This document shows, one piece after another, positions 8,130 to 15,704 of a stretch of 32,160 nt of DNA. The stretch is from positions 1 through 32,160 of the forward strand of contig JBHEMK010000167.1 in NCBI GenBank assembly GCA_046262635.1, written 5' to 3'. A program made the translations under genes and the position numbers. The first letter of the stretch is position 1. Each line of letters begins with the position of its first letter. The stretch is from JBHEMK01 sp046262635 (GTDB lineage: Bacteria; Actinomycetota; Thermoleophilia; Gaiellales; Gaiellaceae). The notes beneath the pieces are model-generated. The model was given only the letters and a program-made list of their open reading frames with translations, did no database searches and had not been told where the DNA came from.

Positions 8130-8606
8130 GTGCCCGACGATCTCCCCTCGCCAGAGCACACGCATGCGACTCCGGCCGCCCCCGGCGACCTCCGCGCCAG
8201 GGGCAAGCGTCTGACGCGACAGCGCCAGCTGATCTGGGAGGCGCTCACCGCCGAATCGGACCGGCACCTGAGCGCCGAGGGCGTGGTCGAGCGCGTCCGG
8301 TCTCAGCTACCGCACGTGAGCGCCTCGACCGTCTACCGCACCCTCGAGCTGCTCGTCGCCGAAGGCCTCCTGCTCCGCACCGACCTCGGCACCGACCGCG
8401 CCTACTACGAGCCGGCCCGTGAACACGCCCACCACCACCTCGTCTGCGAGCGCTGCGGGGCAGTCCAGCACTTCCACGAGGAGCTGCTCGGCGACCTCGG
8501 AGCACGCATCCGGGCAGCCTCCGGCTACGCGCTCGGTGCCCGCGAGATCACGCTCTTCGGCCTCTGCCCGACCTGCCGGGCGACAGGTGCGAAGCGGGTG
8601 CCCTAG
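8130..8606 (+). CDS. nur: Fur-family metalloregulator, probably nickel-responsive Nur
   Basis: This 158-residue protein has the Fur layout. A winged-helix domain covers about residues 22-90, with LTRQRQLIWEAL at the start and the recognition helix in SASTVYRTLELL. A C-terminal dimerisation domain follows. Two CxxC pairs (C106/C109 and C146/C149) form the structural zinc site. The cluster EHAHHH (H99, H101-H103) with H46 matches the regulatory metal site, and H114/H116 may add ligands. Divergence from a NiCoT permease and the Nur-like box between them suggest that Ni-bound protein represses nickel uptake. Zur or Fur function is possible and cannot be excluded. The GTG at 8130 has no clear Shine-Dalgarno sequence, so the start is less certain. 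The stop overlaps the convergent flippase-like gene's stop within one CTAG. Confidence 0.88.
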   Translation: MPDDLPSPEHTHATPAAPGDLRARGKRLTRQRQLIWEALTAESDRHLSAEGVVERVRSQLPHVSASTVYRTLELLVAEGLLLRTDLGTDRAYYEPAREHAHHHLVCERCGAVQHFHEELLGDLGARIRAASGYALGAREITLFGLCPTCRATGAKRVP

Positions 8607-9580
8607 GTTTGGCTCTCGGCCAGCTCACGGCCGGACGCCTCGTCGCGGGCGCGGAAGACGAGCCCGCCGACGACGAAGAGGAGGAGCTCGACGACCGTGA
8701 TCGCGACACGGTTCAGGACGGTCGCGCCCAGCGCGGCGCCCTGCGAGGTGACGGCCAGGAGCAGCCCGTACATCGTCGCCTCCCGGGGGCCGAGACCCGA
8801 GGGAGCGAAGATCGCGAGCACGGCGACGATCGCGCCGACCGCGCCGACGCCGCCCATGAACGCGACCGTCGCGAGATCCGGTGAGCCGCCCACGGCGCGC
8901 ACCATGAAGAAGAGGCCGATGCCGCCGACAAGCCACGTGAAGCTGTAGTAGGCGAGCAGCCCCAGCAGCGTCCCCTCGGGCAGCGGCGGCAGCTCCTGGC
9001 CGCCGAAGCGGCGCACGATCCTCGATGCAAGCGGCTGGAAGATCCGCGGGTGGACGAGTACCGCAACGACCACGCCGAAGACGAGCAGCGGCACGAGCGG
9101 CGCGTCGACTCCCTTTTCCCAGCTGAGGCTGACGACGAAGACGATGATGCCAGCGACGGCGGAGATCCCGGCCTCCAGGAACATCGATGCAGTGACGAGG
9201 CCCGCGTCGGTGATGCCGGCGCGGCGTGCGGCGACGACGCGGGCCGCCGGCGTCCAGACCCCTCCCGGCACGTACTTCGCCAGCATGGAGACCATCTCGG
9301 CGCGGAGTGCGACGCCGTAGGGGATCTCGATCCCCCACGCTCCGAGGATCCTCATCCAGCCGACGACGAAGAGCAGGTAGTAGGCCGCGACCGCGGCGCA
9401 GCCGAGCAGGAAGTCGAAGAGGCTCGCGTCGCGTAGCCGCTGAGCGGCGTCGTGGAAGTCGCCCTGGACGGCCCAGACGGCGAAGCCGATGAAGATGACG
9501 AAGGCGAGAGCCTGCGCGGCCGCGACGGCGCGGGGGTGGCGCTTCAGGAGCGCGAGGAGGGCTGCGGGGCCTGCGGCCAT
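8603..9580 (-). CDS. Flippase-like / lysylphosphatidylglycerol synthase TM-region protein
   Basis: The product has 325 residues (331 if translation starts at the ATG at 9598) and about eight or nine membrane helices, starting after RHPRAVAAAQAL. It matches the integral membrane family shared by the MprF transmembrane part and AglD-type proteins. Typical features are the LAKYVPGGVWTPAARV segment, which resembles the family's (Y)xPGGxGG-like motif, and APSGLGPREATMYGLL near the C-terminus. No aminoacyl-transferase domain is present, so a lipid-linked transport or flipping role is more likely than lipid lysinylation. The substrate is unknown. Its 5' end overlaps the 3' end of the peptidase gene by 37-55 bases, so both may be on one minus-strand transcript. 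It meets the regulator gene tail-to-tail. Confidence 0.8.
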   Translation of the reverse strand: MAAGPAALLALLKRHPRAVAAAQALAFVIFIGFAVWAVQGDFHDAAQRLRDASLFDFLLGCAAVAAYYLLFVVGWMRILGAWGIEIPYGVALRAEMVSMLAKYVPGGVWTPAARVVAARRAGITDAGLVTASMFLEAGISAVAGIIVFVVSLSWEKGVDAPLVPLLVFGVVVAVLVHPRIFQPLASRIVRRFGGQELPPLPEGTLLGLLAYYSFTWLVGGIGLFFMVRAVGGSPDLATVAFMGGVGAVGAIVAVLAIFAPSGLGPREATMYGLLLAVTSQGAALGATVLNRVAITVVELLLFVVGGLVFRARDEASGRELAESQT

Positions 9581-11430
9581 GGCCCCGTATTCTCGCATTC
9601 GCCGCGAGGTCTATCGAGCGTCGCCGTTCCCGTGAGGTGACGCTCGAGCCAGTCAGCGGCGAGCCGGAAGGCACGCAGCTCGTTGCTCTTGCGCGTGAAG
9701 CCGTGGCCCTCATCCGCGAAGACCTCGTACTCGACCTCGCGGCCGAGCTCACCCAGCCGCTCGACGAGCTGGTCGGACTCCGACTGCACGACACGCGGGT
9801 CGTTCGCGCCCTGGATGACGAGGATCGGCGCGCGCAGGTCCTCGATGTAGGTCAGCGGCGAGCGCTCGCGGAGAAACGCCTCCTCGGTCTCGGGGTCGCC
9901 GACCATCTCCGCCATGAAGCGCCGCCAGGTCGGCGGCACGGCCCGGGCGAACGTGACGAGGTTCGAGGGGCCGAAGATGTCGACGGCCGCCGCCCAGTAG
10001 CCGGGCAGCCGCGTCGCGCAGGTCAGGACCGCGAAGCCGCCGTAGGACCCGCCGTAGACGCCGATGCGGCTCGGGTCGGCCCAGTCCTGCTCTCGCAGCC
10101 ACCCGGCGGCGTGCCGGAAGTCCTCCAGGTCGCCGCCGCCCCAGTCCCGGTGGATCAGCTTCTGGTAGGTCTTGCCGTAGCCGGTGGAACCGCGGATGTT
10201 CGGTGCCAGCACGGCGATGCCGCGGCTGGCCAGATACTGGTACAGCGGCCGGTAGTTCGGCCGCTCCTGCGCCTCGGGCCCCCCGTGGATCGAGAGAACG
10301 ACCGGCGCCTTCGCCTTTCCCTCGGGCCGATAGAGCCAGGCCGGGATCTCGCGTCCGTCGAAACTCGGGAAGCTGACGAGCTCGGGGTCGCTCAGGTCCT
10401 CGTCACGCAGCCGGCCGACGCGGCTGTCCGTCAGCTGGCTGGTCGCCCCCGTCACCGTCTCGGCCACCCAGATCTCCTGCGGCCGGCGCGGCTGTTCCCA
10501 GATCAGCGCGTAGCGGGAGCCGTCAGGCGAGAAGGTGAGAGCGGAGCCGAAGATCAGGGTGCAGCCGCGCGGCAGCCGGGCGTCCGGCAGGTCCGCCCCG
10601 CGCTCGAGGTCGCGGACGCGGACGCGGGCCCAACCGTCGACGTTCTCGACCCAGGCGAGCAGCCTGCCGTCGTCGGAGCCTGCCAGCTCGTCGACATCGT
10701 GCTCGGGCGTCTCGATCCAGCGGATCAATCCCGCATCGAGGTGGTAGAAGCCGAGTCCCACGAACTCGCGGCCCTCGTCGGAGAGCACGTAGAAGCCGGA
10801 GCCGTCGGGCGCCCAGGGCCCGGGGCCGTACTTGACGTCGTGCTCGTGGGGCGTCAGCTCGCGCGCTGTCCCGGCCGCGACGTCGAGCAGATGCAGGGAG
10901 GAATCCGTGTTCGAGCGGGCCTCGAGCGCGACCAGGTGGCGCCCGTCCGGCGACCACTCTCCGGGAACGGCGTAGATCCCCTCGCCGAAGAGGGGCCGTG
11001 CCTCGTCGCCGTCGCGGATCCAGATCTCCATGTCCGTCGGCGTCCGCGCGTTCGCCGCATAGGCGAGGCGCGAACCATCGGGCGACCAAGGCCGTGCACC
11101 GAGCAGGTGCTGTACCTGCGGCGCCTCCGTCCACCGCTCCGGCCAGCCGCTCTCCGGTCGGATCGCCCAGAGCTGGAAGAACTCATCGCCGTCGGTGTCG
11201 GCGGCGAAGACGATCGTCCCGTCCTGGCTGCGCACGGTCGCGCCGCGGACCGTGGTGTCGGTGAACGGCGTCAGCTGCTGCGGCCAGCCGCCTTCCACCG
11301 GCACCTCCCAGAGGTTGAACTGGCCCGAGATGTTGCTGGAGAAGAGGACGCTGCGCCCGTCCGCCGAGAACGCCAGCGTCGACTCGAACCGCCGGAAGGC
11401 GAAGAACTGCTCGAAGCTCGGGCGGTTCAC
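9544..11430 (-). CDS. S9-family serine peptidase (prolyl oligopeptidase / acylaminoacyl-peptidase type)
   Basis: This 628-residue peptidase has two parts. Residues 1 to about 370 form a WD40/TolB-like beta-propeller, with repeated SPDGSRL or APDGSGF motifs. The C-terminal alpha/beta-hydrolase domain carries the catalytic triad: Ser462 in GVYGGSYGG, Asp544 in GANDPRV and His576 in DEGHGF. It should cleave short peptides or acylated N-termini; the propeller restricts access to small substrates. No signal peptide was seen, so it is probably cytoplasmic. The open frame extends to 11676, but upstream residues are Arg-rich and overlap the divergent oxygenase start, so GTG at 11430 is chosen (sequence VNRPSFEQFFAFRR, as in the family). 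The ribosome binding site there is weak. Its 3' end overlaps the flippase-like gene. Confidence 0.93.
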   Translation of the reverse strand: MNRPSFEQFFAFRRFESTLAFSADGRSVLFSSNISGQFNLWEVPVEGGWPQQLTPFTDTTVRGATVRSQDGTIVFAADTDGDEFFQLWAIRPESGWPERWTEAPQVQHLLGARPWSPDGSRLAYAANARTPTDMEIWIRDGDEARPLFGEGIYAVPGEWSPDGRHLVALEARSNTDSSLHLLDVAAGTARELTPHEHDVKYGPGPWAPDGSGFYVLSDEGREFVGLGFYHLDAGLIRWIETPEHDVDELAGSDDGRLLAWVENVDGWARVRVRDLERGADLPDARLPRGCTLIFGSALTFSPDGSRYALIWEQPRRPQEIWVAETVTGATSQLTDSRVGRLRDEDLSDPELVSFPSFDGREIPAWLYRPEGKAKAPVVLSIHGGPEAQERPNYRPLYQYLASRGIAVLAPNIRGSTGYGKTYQKLIHRDWGGGDLEDFRHAAGWLREQDWADPSRIGVYGGSYGGFAVLTCATRLPGYWAAAVDIFGPSNLVTFARAVPPTWRRFMAEMVGDPETEEAFLRERSPLTYIEDLRAPILVIQGANDPRVVQSESDQLVERLGELGREVEYEVFADEGHGFTRKSNELRAFRLAADWLERHLTGTATLDRPRGECENTGPWPQAPQPSSRS

Positions 11431-11597
11431 GCGGCTGAATCTAGCCCCGGGCGGCGACGCCTGCGTCTTCTGCCCTCCTTCGGCAGAACGCCGAGCTCCT
11501 GCGGTCTGACCTCGAGCACGACCTCGGCGTGTCCTGCCCCGCGAGCCTGCAGGAGGCCTGCCCGCACCCGCGACCTGCTCGAGGCGGCGAGCGCAGC

Positions 11598-11627
11598 GCA
11601 ACCGGCCTGACGGCTCCAGCCGGTTGC
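11598..11627. promoter_or_regulatory. Perfect 9-bp inverted repeat upstream of the Rieske gene
   Basis: GCAACCGGC (11598-11606) and GCCGGTTGC (11619-11627) are exact reverse complements with a 12-base spacer. The repeat lies in the 236-base divergent region, 39 bases before the oxygenase start. It could be an operator for an unseen regulator, or an RNA hairpin. There is no T-tract in either direction that would support a standard terminator. Confidence 0.4.
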
Positions 11628-11654
11628 CCCCCCTGGCGTACGAGCTCGCCGCGG

Positions 11655-11660
11655 TAGATT
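11655..11660 (+). promoter_or_regulatory. Candidate -10 element of a leaderless Rieske transcript
   Basis: TAGATT ends six bases before the GTG at 11667, which has no Shine-Dalgarno sequence. Transcription would then start at or next to the start codon, a common arrangement in actinobacteria. No good -35 is visible. Confidence 0.35.
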
Positions 11661-11666
11661 TGCGGC

Positions 11667-12707
11667 GTGCAGACAACGCTCCCGTGGGCCTGGTATACGA
11701 CGCCGGAGACGCTGCGGCTCGAGCAGGAGCGGATCTTCCGCTCGGCCTGGCAATACGGCGGGCACCTCGGCCGGCTCCCCGCGCCGGGGTCGTTCTTCAC
11801 GACGAGCGTCGGGCTGACGCCCGTCGTCGTCACGCGCACCCGCAGCGACGAGCTGAGGGCCTTCCTCAACGTCTGCCGCCACCGGGGCTTCCCGGTCGCC
11901 CGCGGGGAGGGGAGCCGCTCGACCCTGCAGTGCGCCTATCACGCCTGGACCTACGGGCTGGACGGCCGCCTCCAGGTGGCGCCGCGCTCGGAGCTCGAAC
12001 CCGGGTTCGACAAGAACGGGCTCGGGCTCGCCCCCGCTCAGGTCGCGACCTGGGGGCCGTTCGTCTTCGTCAACCCCGACGCGGACGCAGCCCCGCTCGA
12101 GGAGGCGCTCGGCGAGCTGCCGGCCCAGGTCGCTGAGCTGCTCGACCTCGACGCGCTCGAGCACCGCCTCCACACCGAGTGGGAGCTCGGCGCGAATTGG
12201 AAGGCCGTCTGCGAGAACTTTCTCGAGTGCTACCACTGCCAGGTCGCCCATCCGGCCTTCAGCGAGGTCGTCGACGTCTCCTTCGACGCCTACCGCCTCG
12301 AGTCCGCCGGCCTCGTCTCCAGCCAGTTCGGCCGGGTGCGCGAGCGGGCGGGCGAGCACTTTGCCGTCGACGGCTCGATCCAGCGCAGCCAGTTCCACTT
12401 CCTCTGGCCGAACACCGGGATCAACATCTTTCCGGGCCGCCCCAACCTCTCGATCGGCCCGATCAATCCGGTCGCAACCGGCCGGACGGCACGGTTCCTC
12501 GACTACTTCTTCACGCCCGGCGAAGACCAGGCCTGGATCGACGACCTACTCGCCCTGGACGACCAAGTCGGTCGCGAGGACACCGAGCTGGTCGAGGGCG
12601 TCCAGCGCGGGATGGAGGCGGGCGCCGTGCCCCACGGACAACTCCTCGACCTGAGCGAGCAGCTGATCGGACATTTCCAGCGGCTCACCGCCGACGCGCT
12701 CGCCTAG
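11667..12707 (+). CDS. Rieske non-heme iron oxygenase, large subunit
   Basis: This 346-residue protein has an N-terminal Rieske domain and a C-terminal catalytic domain. The [2Fe-2S] ligands are C70-x-H72 (CRHRG) and C89-x2-H92 (CAYHAW). The mononuclear iron ligands are H190 and H195 in ENFLECYHCQVAHP, with a carboxylate probably supplied by the ED pair near residue 305. The ENFxECYHC motif is typical of the branch containing choline monooxygenase, glycine betaine demethylase (GbcA) and stachydrine demethylase, so N-demethylation or hydroxylation of an amino-acid-like compound is plausible. The substrate is not proven. A reductase partner must be elsewhere, since none is in the window. The ABC importer genes begin 62 bases downstream. 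GTG start, possibly leaderless. Confidence 0.92.
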   Translation: MQTTLPWAWYTTPETLRLEQERIFRSAWQYGGHLGRLPAPGSFFTTSVGLTPVVVTRTRSDELRAFLNVCRHRGFPVARGEGSRSTLQCAYHAWTYGLDGRLQVAPRSELEPGFDKNGLGLAPAQVATWGPFVFVNPDADAAPLEEALGELPAQVAELLDLDALEHRLHTEWELGANWKAVCENFLECYHCQVAHPAFSEVVDVSFDAYRLESAGLVSSQFGRVRERAGEHFAVDGSIQRSQFHFLWPNTGINIFPGRPNLSIGPINPVATGRTARFLDYFFTPGEDQAWIDDLLALDDQVGREDTELVEGVQRGMEAGAVPHGQLLDLSEQLIGHFQRLTADALA

Positions 12708-12756
12708 TCGGCTCGGCGCGATCGCGGTACATTCGACGCACCCCCTCTCAAGCACT

Positions 12757-12762
12757 AGGAGG
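12757..12762 (+). promoter_or_regulatory. Ribosome binding site of the amino-acid binding protein
   Basis: AGGAGG lies seven bases before the GTG at 12770. It picks that start, which begins a signal peptide, over the much longer open frame in the same phase. Confidence 0.75.
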
Positions 12763-12769
12763 ACCACTC

Positions 12770-13573
12770 GTGAAGCATCTTCTCGCGGTTCTCGCCGTCG
12801 CACTGCTCGCCGCGACCGCATCGGCCGCCTCCGCCCGTCCGTCGGCGCCACCGACGATGCACCCGGGCACACTCACCGTCGCCTTCGGCGACGCCGCCGT
12901 CGGCTTCGCCGCCGGCACCGTCCGCGGCAATACGATCACGAACCCCAGGGGCTACGAGGTCGACCTCGCCAAGGCGATCGCGGCCAGGCTCGGGGTCCGG
13001 AAGATCAGCTGGATCTACTCGCCGTGGAACGCGCTGTTTGCGCCGGGCACCAAGAAGTTCGACGTCTCGTTCCAGGAAGCGACAATCACCGCGCAGCGCA
13101 AGCGGACCGTGAACTTCTCGTCCTCCTACTTCAACGCAAGCCAGGGCGTGCTGCTCTCGAAGAAGGCGACCATGCCGAAGAGCCTCGCCGACCTGAAGCA
13201 GATGCAGACCTGCGCCCAGACGAACACCACCGGTCTCGACTGGATCAAGACCAAGCTGCACCCCGCCAAGGCGCCGCTCGCCTATCCGTCCACGACCGCG
13301 GCGTTCACGTCGGTGCAGATCGGCCGCTGCGACGCGCTGATCCTCGACGTGCCGATCGTGGCCTCCGAGCGGAAGGCGAACCCGACCAAGTACGGGCCGA
13401 TCGGCGGCCAGATCGTCACGCACGAGCAGTACGGCGCGGTCTTCCAGAAGGGCTCGAAGCTCGTCGCGCCGGTCGACGCGGCGATCAAGAAGCTGTGGGC
13501 GAACGGGACGATCTCAAGGCTGCAGAAGAAGTGGTTCGCGATCGACTTCACGAAGGTGCCGGTCCTGAAGTAG
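12770..13573 (+). CDS. ABC transporter substrate-binding protein, family 3 (polar amino acids)
   Basis: The 267-residue product starts with a Sec signal peptide (KHLLAVLAVALLAATASA). No lipobox Cys is seen, so it may be anchored in another way or secreted. The mature part fits bacterial family-3 binding proteins: GYEVDLAKAIAARLG, FDVSFQEATITAQRKRTVNF, a central KSLADLKQM hinge region, and a C-terminal helix ending in ISRLQKKWF. It captures a polar amino acid or related compound outside the cell and delivers it to the permease encoded 7 bases downstream. The upstream Rieske gene suggests a methylated or modified amino acid, but this is inference. TACATT at 12729-12734 may be a -10 element for a promoter specific to the importer. 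Confidence 0.9.
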   Translation: MKHLLAVLAVALLAATASAASARPSAPPTMHPGTLTVAFGDAAVGFAAGTVRGNTITNPRGYEVDLAKAIAARLGVRKISWIYSPWNALFAPGTKKFDVSFQEATITAQRKRTVNFSSSYFNASQGVLLSKKATMPKSLADLKQMQTCAQTNTTGLDWIKTKLHPAKAPLAYPSTTAAFTSVQIGRCDALILDVPIVASERKANPTKYGPIGGQIVTHEQYGAVFQKGSKLVAPVDAAIKKLWANGTISRLQKKWFAIDFTKVPVLK

Positions 13574-13580
13574 GCCCGCC

Positions 13581-14297
13581 ATGCACGCCCTCCACGACGT
13601 CCTGGACAAGTTCTTCAATCCGCACAGCTTCCGGCTGGCGGTCCCGGACATCTGGGCCGGCTTCCAGGTGAACCTGAAGATGATGTTCATCGCCGAGGCG
13701 TTCGTGCTCGTACTCGCCCTGGCGGTGGCCGTACTGCGGGGACTCCCGGGGCGCGCGGCGATGCCGCTGCGCGCCCTGGCGGTCGCCTACACCGACTTCT
13801 TCCGCGGCACGCCGCTGATCATCGTCGGTTTCATCATCGGCTTCGGCCTCCCCGGCCTGCAGCTGGCGTGGATCTCGAACTTCTCCCCCGTGACCTACGG
13901 GATCATCGCGCTGACGCTCGTCTACACGGCGTACGTGACGGAGGTCTACCGTGCCGGGATCGAGTCGGTGCACCCGAGCCAGCGCGCGGCCGCGCGCTCC
14001 CTCGGGCTCTCCTACGGCCAGGCCATGCGCTACGTCGTCGTCCCGCAGGCCGTCCGCCGCGTCGTGCCGCCGCTGCTGAACGACTTCGTGGGACTCCAGA
14101 AGGACACGGCGATCGTCGGCGTGATCGGGATCGCCGAGGTGGCGCAGCAGGCCCAGGGATTCTCGACGACGAACGGCGACTTCGTCTCCTACATCGTCGC
14201 CGCGATCCTCTTCATCTTCCTGACGATCCCGCTCGCCCGCTTCACCGACCATCTGATCGCCCAGCGGGAGCTGCGGGAGCGGGCCGCGGCGTTTTGA
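13581..14297 (+). CDS. Amino-acid ABC transporter permease (HisM/GlnP type)
   Basis: This 238-residue membrane protein has about five helices and the His/Glu/Gln permease signature. FFRGTPLIIVGFIIGFGLPG is followed by a long loop with the EAA-type coupling sequence: YRAGIESVHPSQRAAARSLG, then PQAVRRVVPPLLNDFV. It forms the membrane channel of the importer and probably acts as a homodimer, since only one permease gene is present. It starts 7 bases after the binding-protein gene. Its stop codon overlaps the TTG start of the ATPase gene. Confidence 0.93.
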   Translation: MHALHDVLDKFFNPHSFRLAVPDIWAGFQVNLKMMFIAEAFVLVLALAVAVLRGLPGRAAMPLRALAVAYTDFFRGTPLIIVGFIIGFGLPGLQLAWISNFSPVTYGIIALTLVYTAYVTEVYRAGIESVHPSQRAAARSLGLSYGQAMRYVVVPQAVRRVVPPLLNDFVGLQKDTAIVGVIGIAEVAQQAQGFSTTNGDFVSYIVAAILFIFLTIPLARFTDHLIAQRELRERAAAF

Positions 14298-15037
14298 CCT
14301 TCGTCGCGGTCGAGGCCGTCTCGAAGCGCTTCGGTGCTCTCGAGGTTCTGCAGGAGGTCAGCCTCGCGGTCGACGAGCACCAGGTCGTCTGCCTGATCGG
14401 GGCCTCGGGCTCCGGCAAGTCGACCCTGCTCCGCTGCCTCAACCTGCTCGAGCGAGTCGACTCCGGGACGATCACCATCGACGGCCAGACGATCACGAAC
14501 GGGCGTGTCGACGTCAACGAGCTCCGCCGGAAGATCGGCATCGTCTTCCAGGCCTTCAACCTCTTCCCGCACATGACCGTGCTCCAGAACGTCAGCCTCG
14601 CCCCGCGCAAGGCGCGCGGGGTCTCGAAGCAGCAGGCCGAGCGCGCGGCGCGCGAGCTGCTGCGCCGGATCGGACTCGAGGAGAAGGCCGGCGAGTACCC
14701 CGACCGGCTCTCGGGTGGCCAGCAGCAGCGCGTCGCGATCGCCCGCGCTCTCGCGATGGACCCGAAGGTGCTGCTGCTCGACGAGATCACGAGCGCCCTG
14801 GATCCGCAGCTCGTCAGCGAGGTGCTCGGCCTCGTCCGCACGCTCACCGAGCTCGGGATGACGATGATCATCGCCACCCACGAGATGGGCTTCGCGCGGG
14901 AGGTCTCCGACCACGTCTGCTTCCTCGACGCCGGACGGATCCTCGAGGAGGGGCCGCCCGCGCAGATCTTCAGCGACCCGCGCGAGGAGCGGACGCGCCA
15001 GTTCCTCTCCCGCGTGCTCGCGGCGGGGCGGCTGTGA
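14294..15037 (+). CDS. Amino-acid ABC transporter ATP-binding protein (GlnQ/HisP type)
   Basis: The 247-residue protein has every ABC ATPase motif. Walker A is GASGSGKST (36-44), the Q-loop lies in FQAFNLFPHMTV, the signature is LSGGQQQR (139-146), Walker B is VLLLDE (159-164) and the H-loop histidine is H196. LNLLERVDSG and HEMGFAREV are typical of the polar amino-acid subfamily. It powers the importer from the cytoplasmic side. The TTG at 14294 is chosen because it overlaps the permease stop (TTGA, translational coupling) and gives the usual family length. The open frame continues far upstream but in non-family sequence. Confidence 0.93.
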   Translation: MTFVAVEAVSKRFGALEVLQEVSLAVDEHQVVCLIGASGSGKSTLLRCLNLLERVDSGTITIDGQTITNGRVDVNELRRKIGIVFQAFNLFPHMTVLQNVSLAPRKARGVSKQQAERAARELLRRIGLEEKAGEYPDRLSGGQQQRVAIARALAMDPKVLLLDEITSALDPQLVSEVLGLVRTLTELGMTMIIATHEMGFAREVSDHVCFLDAGRILEEGPPAQIFSDPREERTRQFLSRVLAAGRL

Positions 15038-15654
15038 TGCGTCGCCTCCGCCGTGCACCGCGGGCGCCGATCGCGATCGCAGGACTGATGGCGGTGCCGC
15101 TCTTCTTCTGCTCGCTGATGGCGGCGTCGCTCGCCGTCGAGAGGCCGCACACCTACCAGTGGAGCCGTGCCGGAAAGCTGCTGACGACCTGGCACCCGCC
15201 GACGAACGCGAACGAGGCGAGGATCTGGCTGCTCGCGCTGGTGCCGCCGGCCCTGCTGCTGGTCTCCGGCCTCGCCGCGATGCTGATCCCCCACGGCTTC
15301 TACCTCGTCTGCCTCGGCGCGATCCTCGATGCCCTCGCCGTCACCCACCGCCTCGACCGCTGGGCTGCCCACCACGCCACGCGGTTCCCGAACGGTGTCG
15401 ACCTGATCCCGAAGTCAGACCCGGCGTCGGACAAGCTCGCACCGGGGGAATGGGAGGCGAAGGCCCGCGACACAGCGCTGAGCCTCTCGCACTGGACGAT
15501 CGGGATCGCGATCGCAGCCGCGCTGATCGTGGCCGCGCTGGCCGCCCGCCGGCGCCTGTTCGGACGGAGAGCGGCCGCGCTCACGCCGCCCACGGCCACG
15601 ACCGGGGGCGCGCCGGAGGTCTCGCCCCTTCCCGGGCCCGACGCGGCTCTTTGA
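15034..15654 (+). CDS. Uncharacterised membrane protein coupled to the amino-acid importer
   Basis: I do not recognise this 206-residue protein. It has about four hydrophobic segments: after the basic N-terminus (IAIAGLMAVPLFFCSLMAAS), around residues 66-85 (WLLALVPPALLLVSGLAAML), 88-106 (GFYLVCLGAILDALAVT), and 155-171 (IGIAIAAALIVAALAAR). A loop of about 45 residues between the last two contains TRFPNGVDLIPKSDPASDKL. The C-terminal tail is Ala/Pro-rich. Translation starts at GTG 15034 or ATG 15037, overlapping the ATPase stop, so it is translationally coupled to the importer. An accessory or assembly role at the membrane is possible but unproven. Confidence 0.7.
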   Translation: MMRRLRRAPRAPIAIAGLMAVPLFFCSLMAASLAVERPHTYQWSRAGKLLTTWHPPTNANEARIWLLALVPPALLLVSGLAAMLIPHGFYLVCLGAILDALAVTHRLDRWAAHHATRFPNGVDLIPKSDPASDKLAPGEWEAKARDTALSLSHWTIGIAIAAALIVAALAARRRLFGRRAAALTPPTATTGGAPEVSPLPGPDAAL

Positions 15655-15660
15655 CAAGAG
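15647..15660 (+). other. Short hairpin at the end of the membrane protein gene
   Basis: CTCTT (15647-15651), a four-base loop TGAC, and AAGAG (15656-15660) form a 5-bp stem across the stop codon. It is too weak and lacks a T-tract, so it is at best a partial terminator or processing site. Confidence 0.25.
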
Positions 15661-15669
15661 GGTGGTCCA

Positions 15670-15691
15670 CTGGAACATTTCCCGGTTCCAG
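15670..15691. promoter_or_regulatory. Palindromic operator-like site before the sugar-type ABC operon
   Basis: CTGGAAC (15670-15676) and GTTCCAG (15685-15691) are exact reverse complements with an 8-base spacer, 13 bases before the GTG at 15705. A smaller palindrome, GGAA-CAT-TTCC, is nested in it. The location suits a repressor site controlling the whole downstream operon. No regulator gene adjoins it. Confidence 0.4.
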
Positions 15692-15704
15692 GAAGGGAGA
15701 GACC

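Noticed and set aside
9637..11610. Long plus-strand open frame (657 codons) opposite the S9 peptidase
   Set aside because: Shadow of the peptidase gene, whose catalytic triad and propeller repeats are clear on the minus strand.
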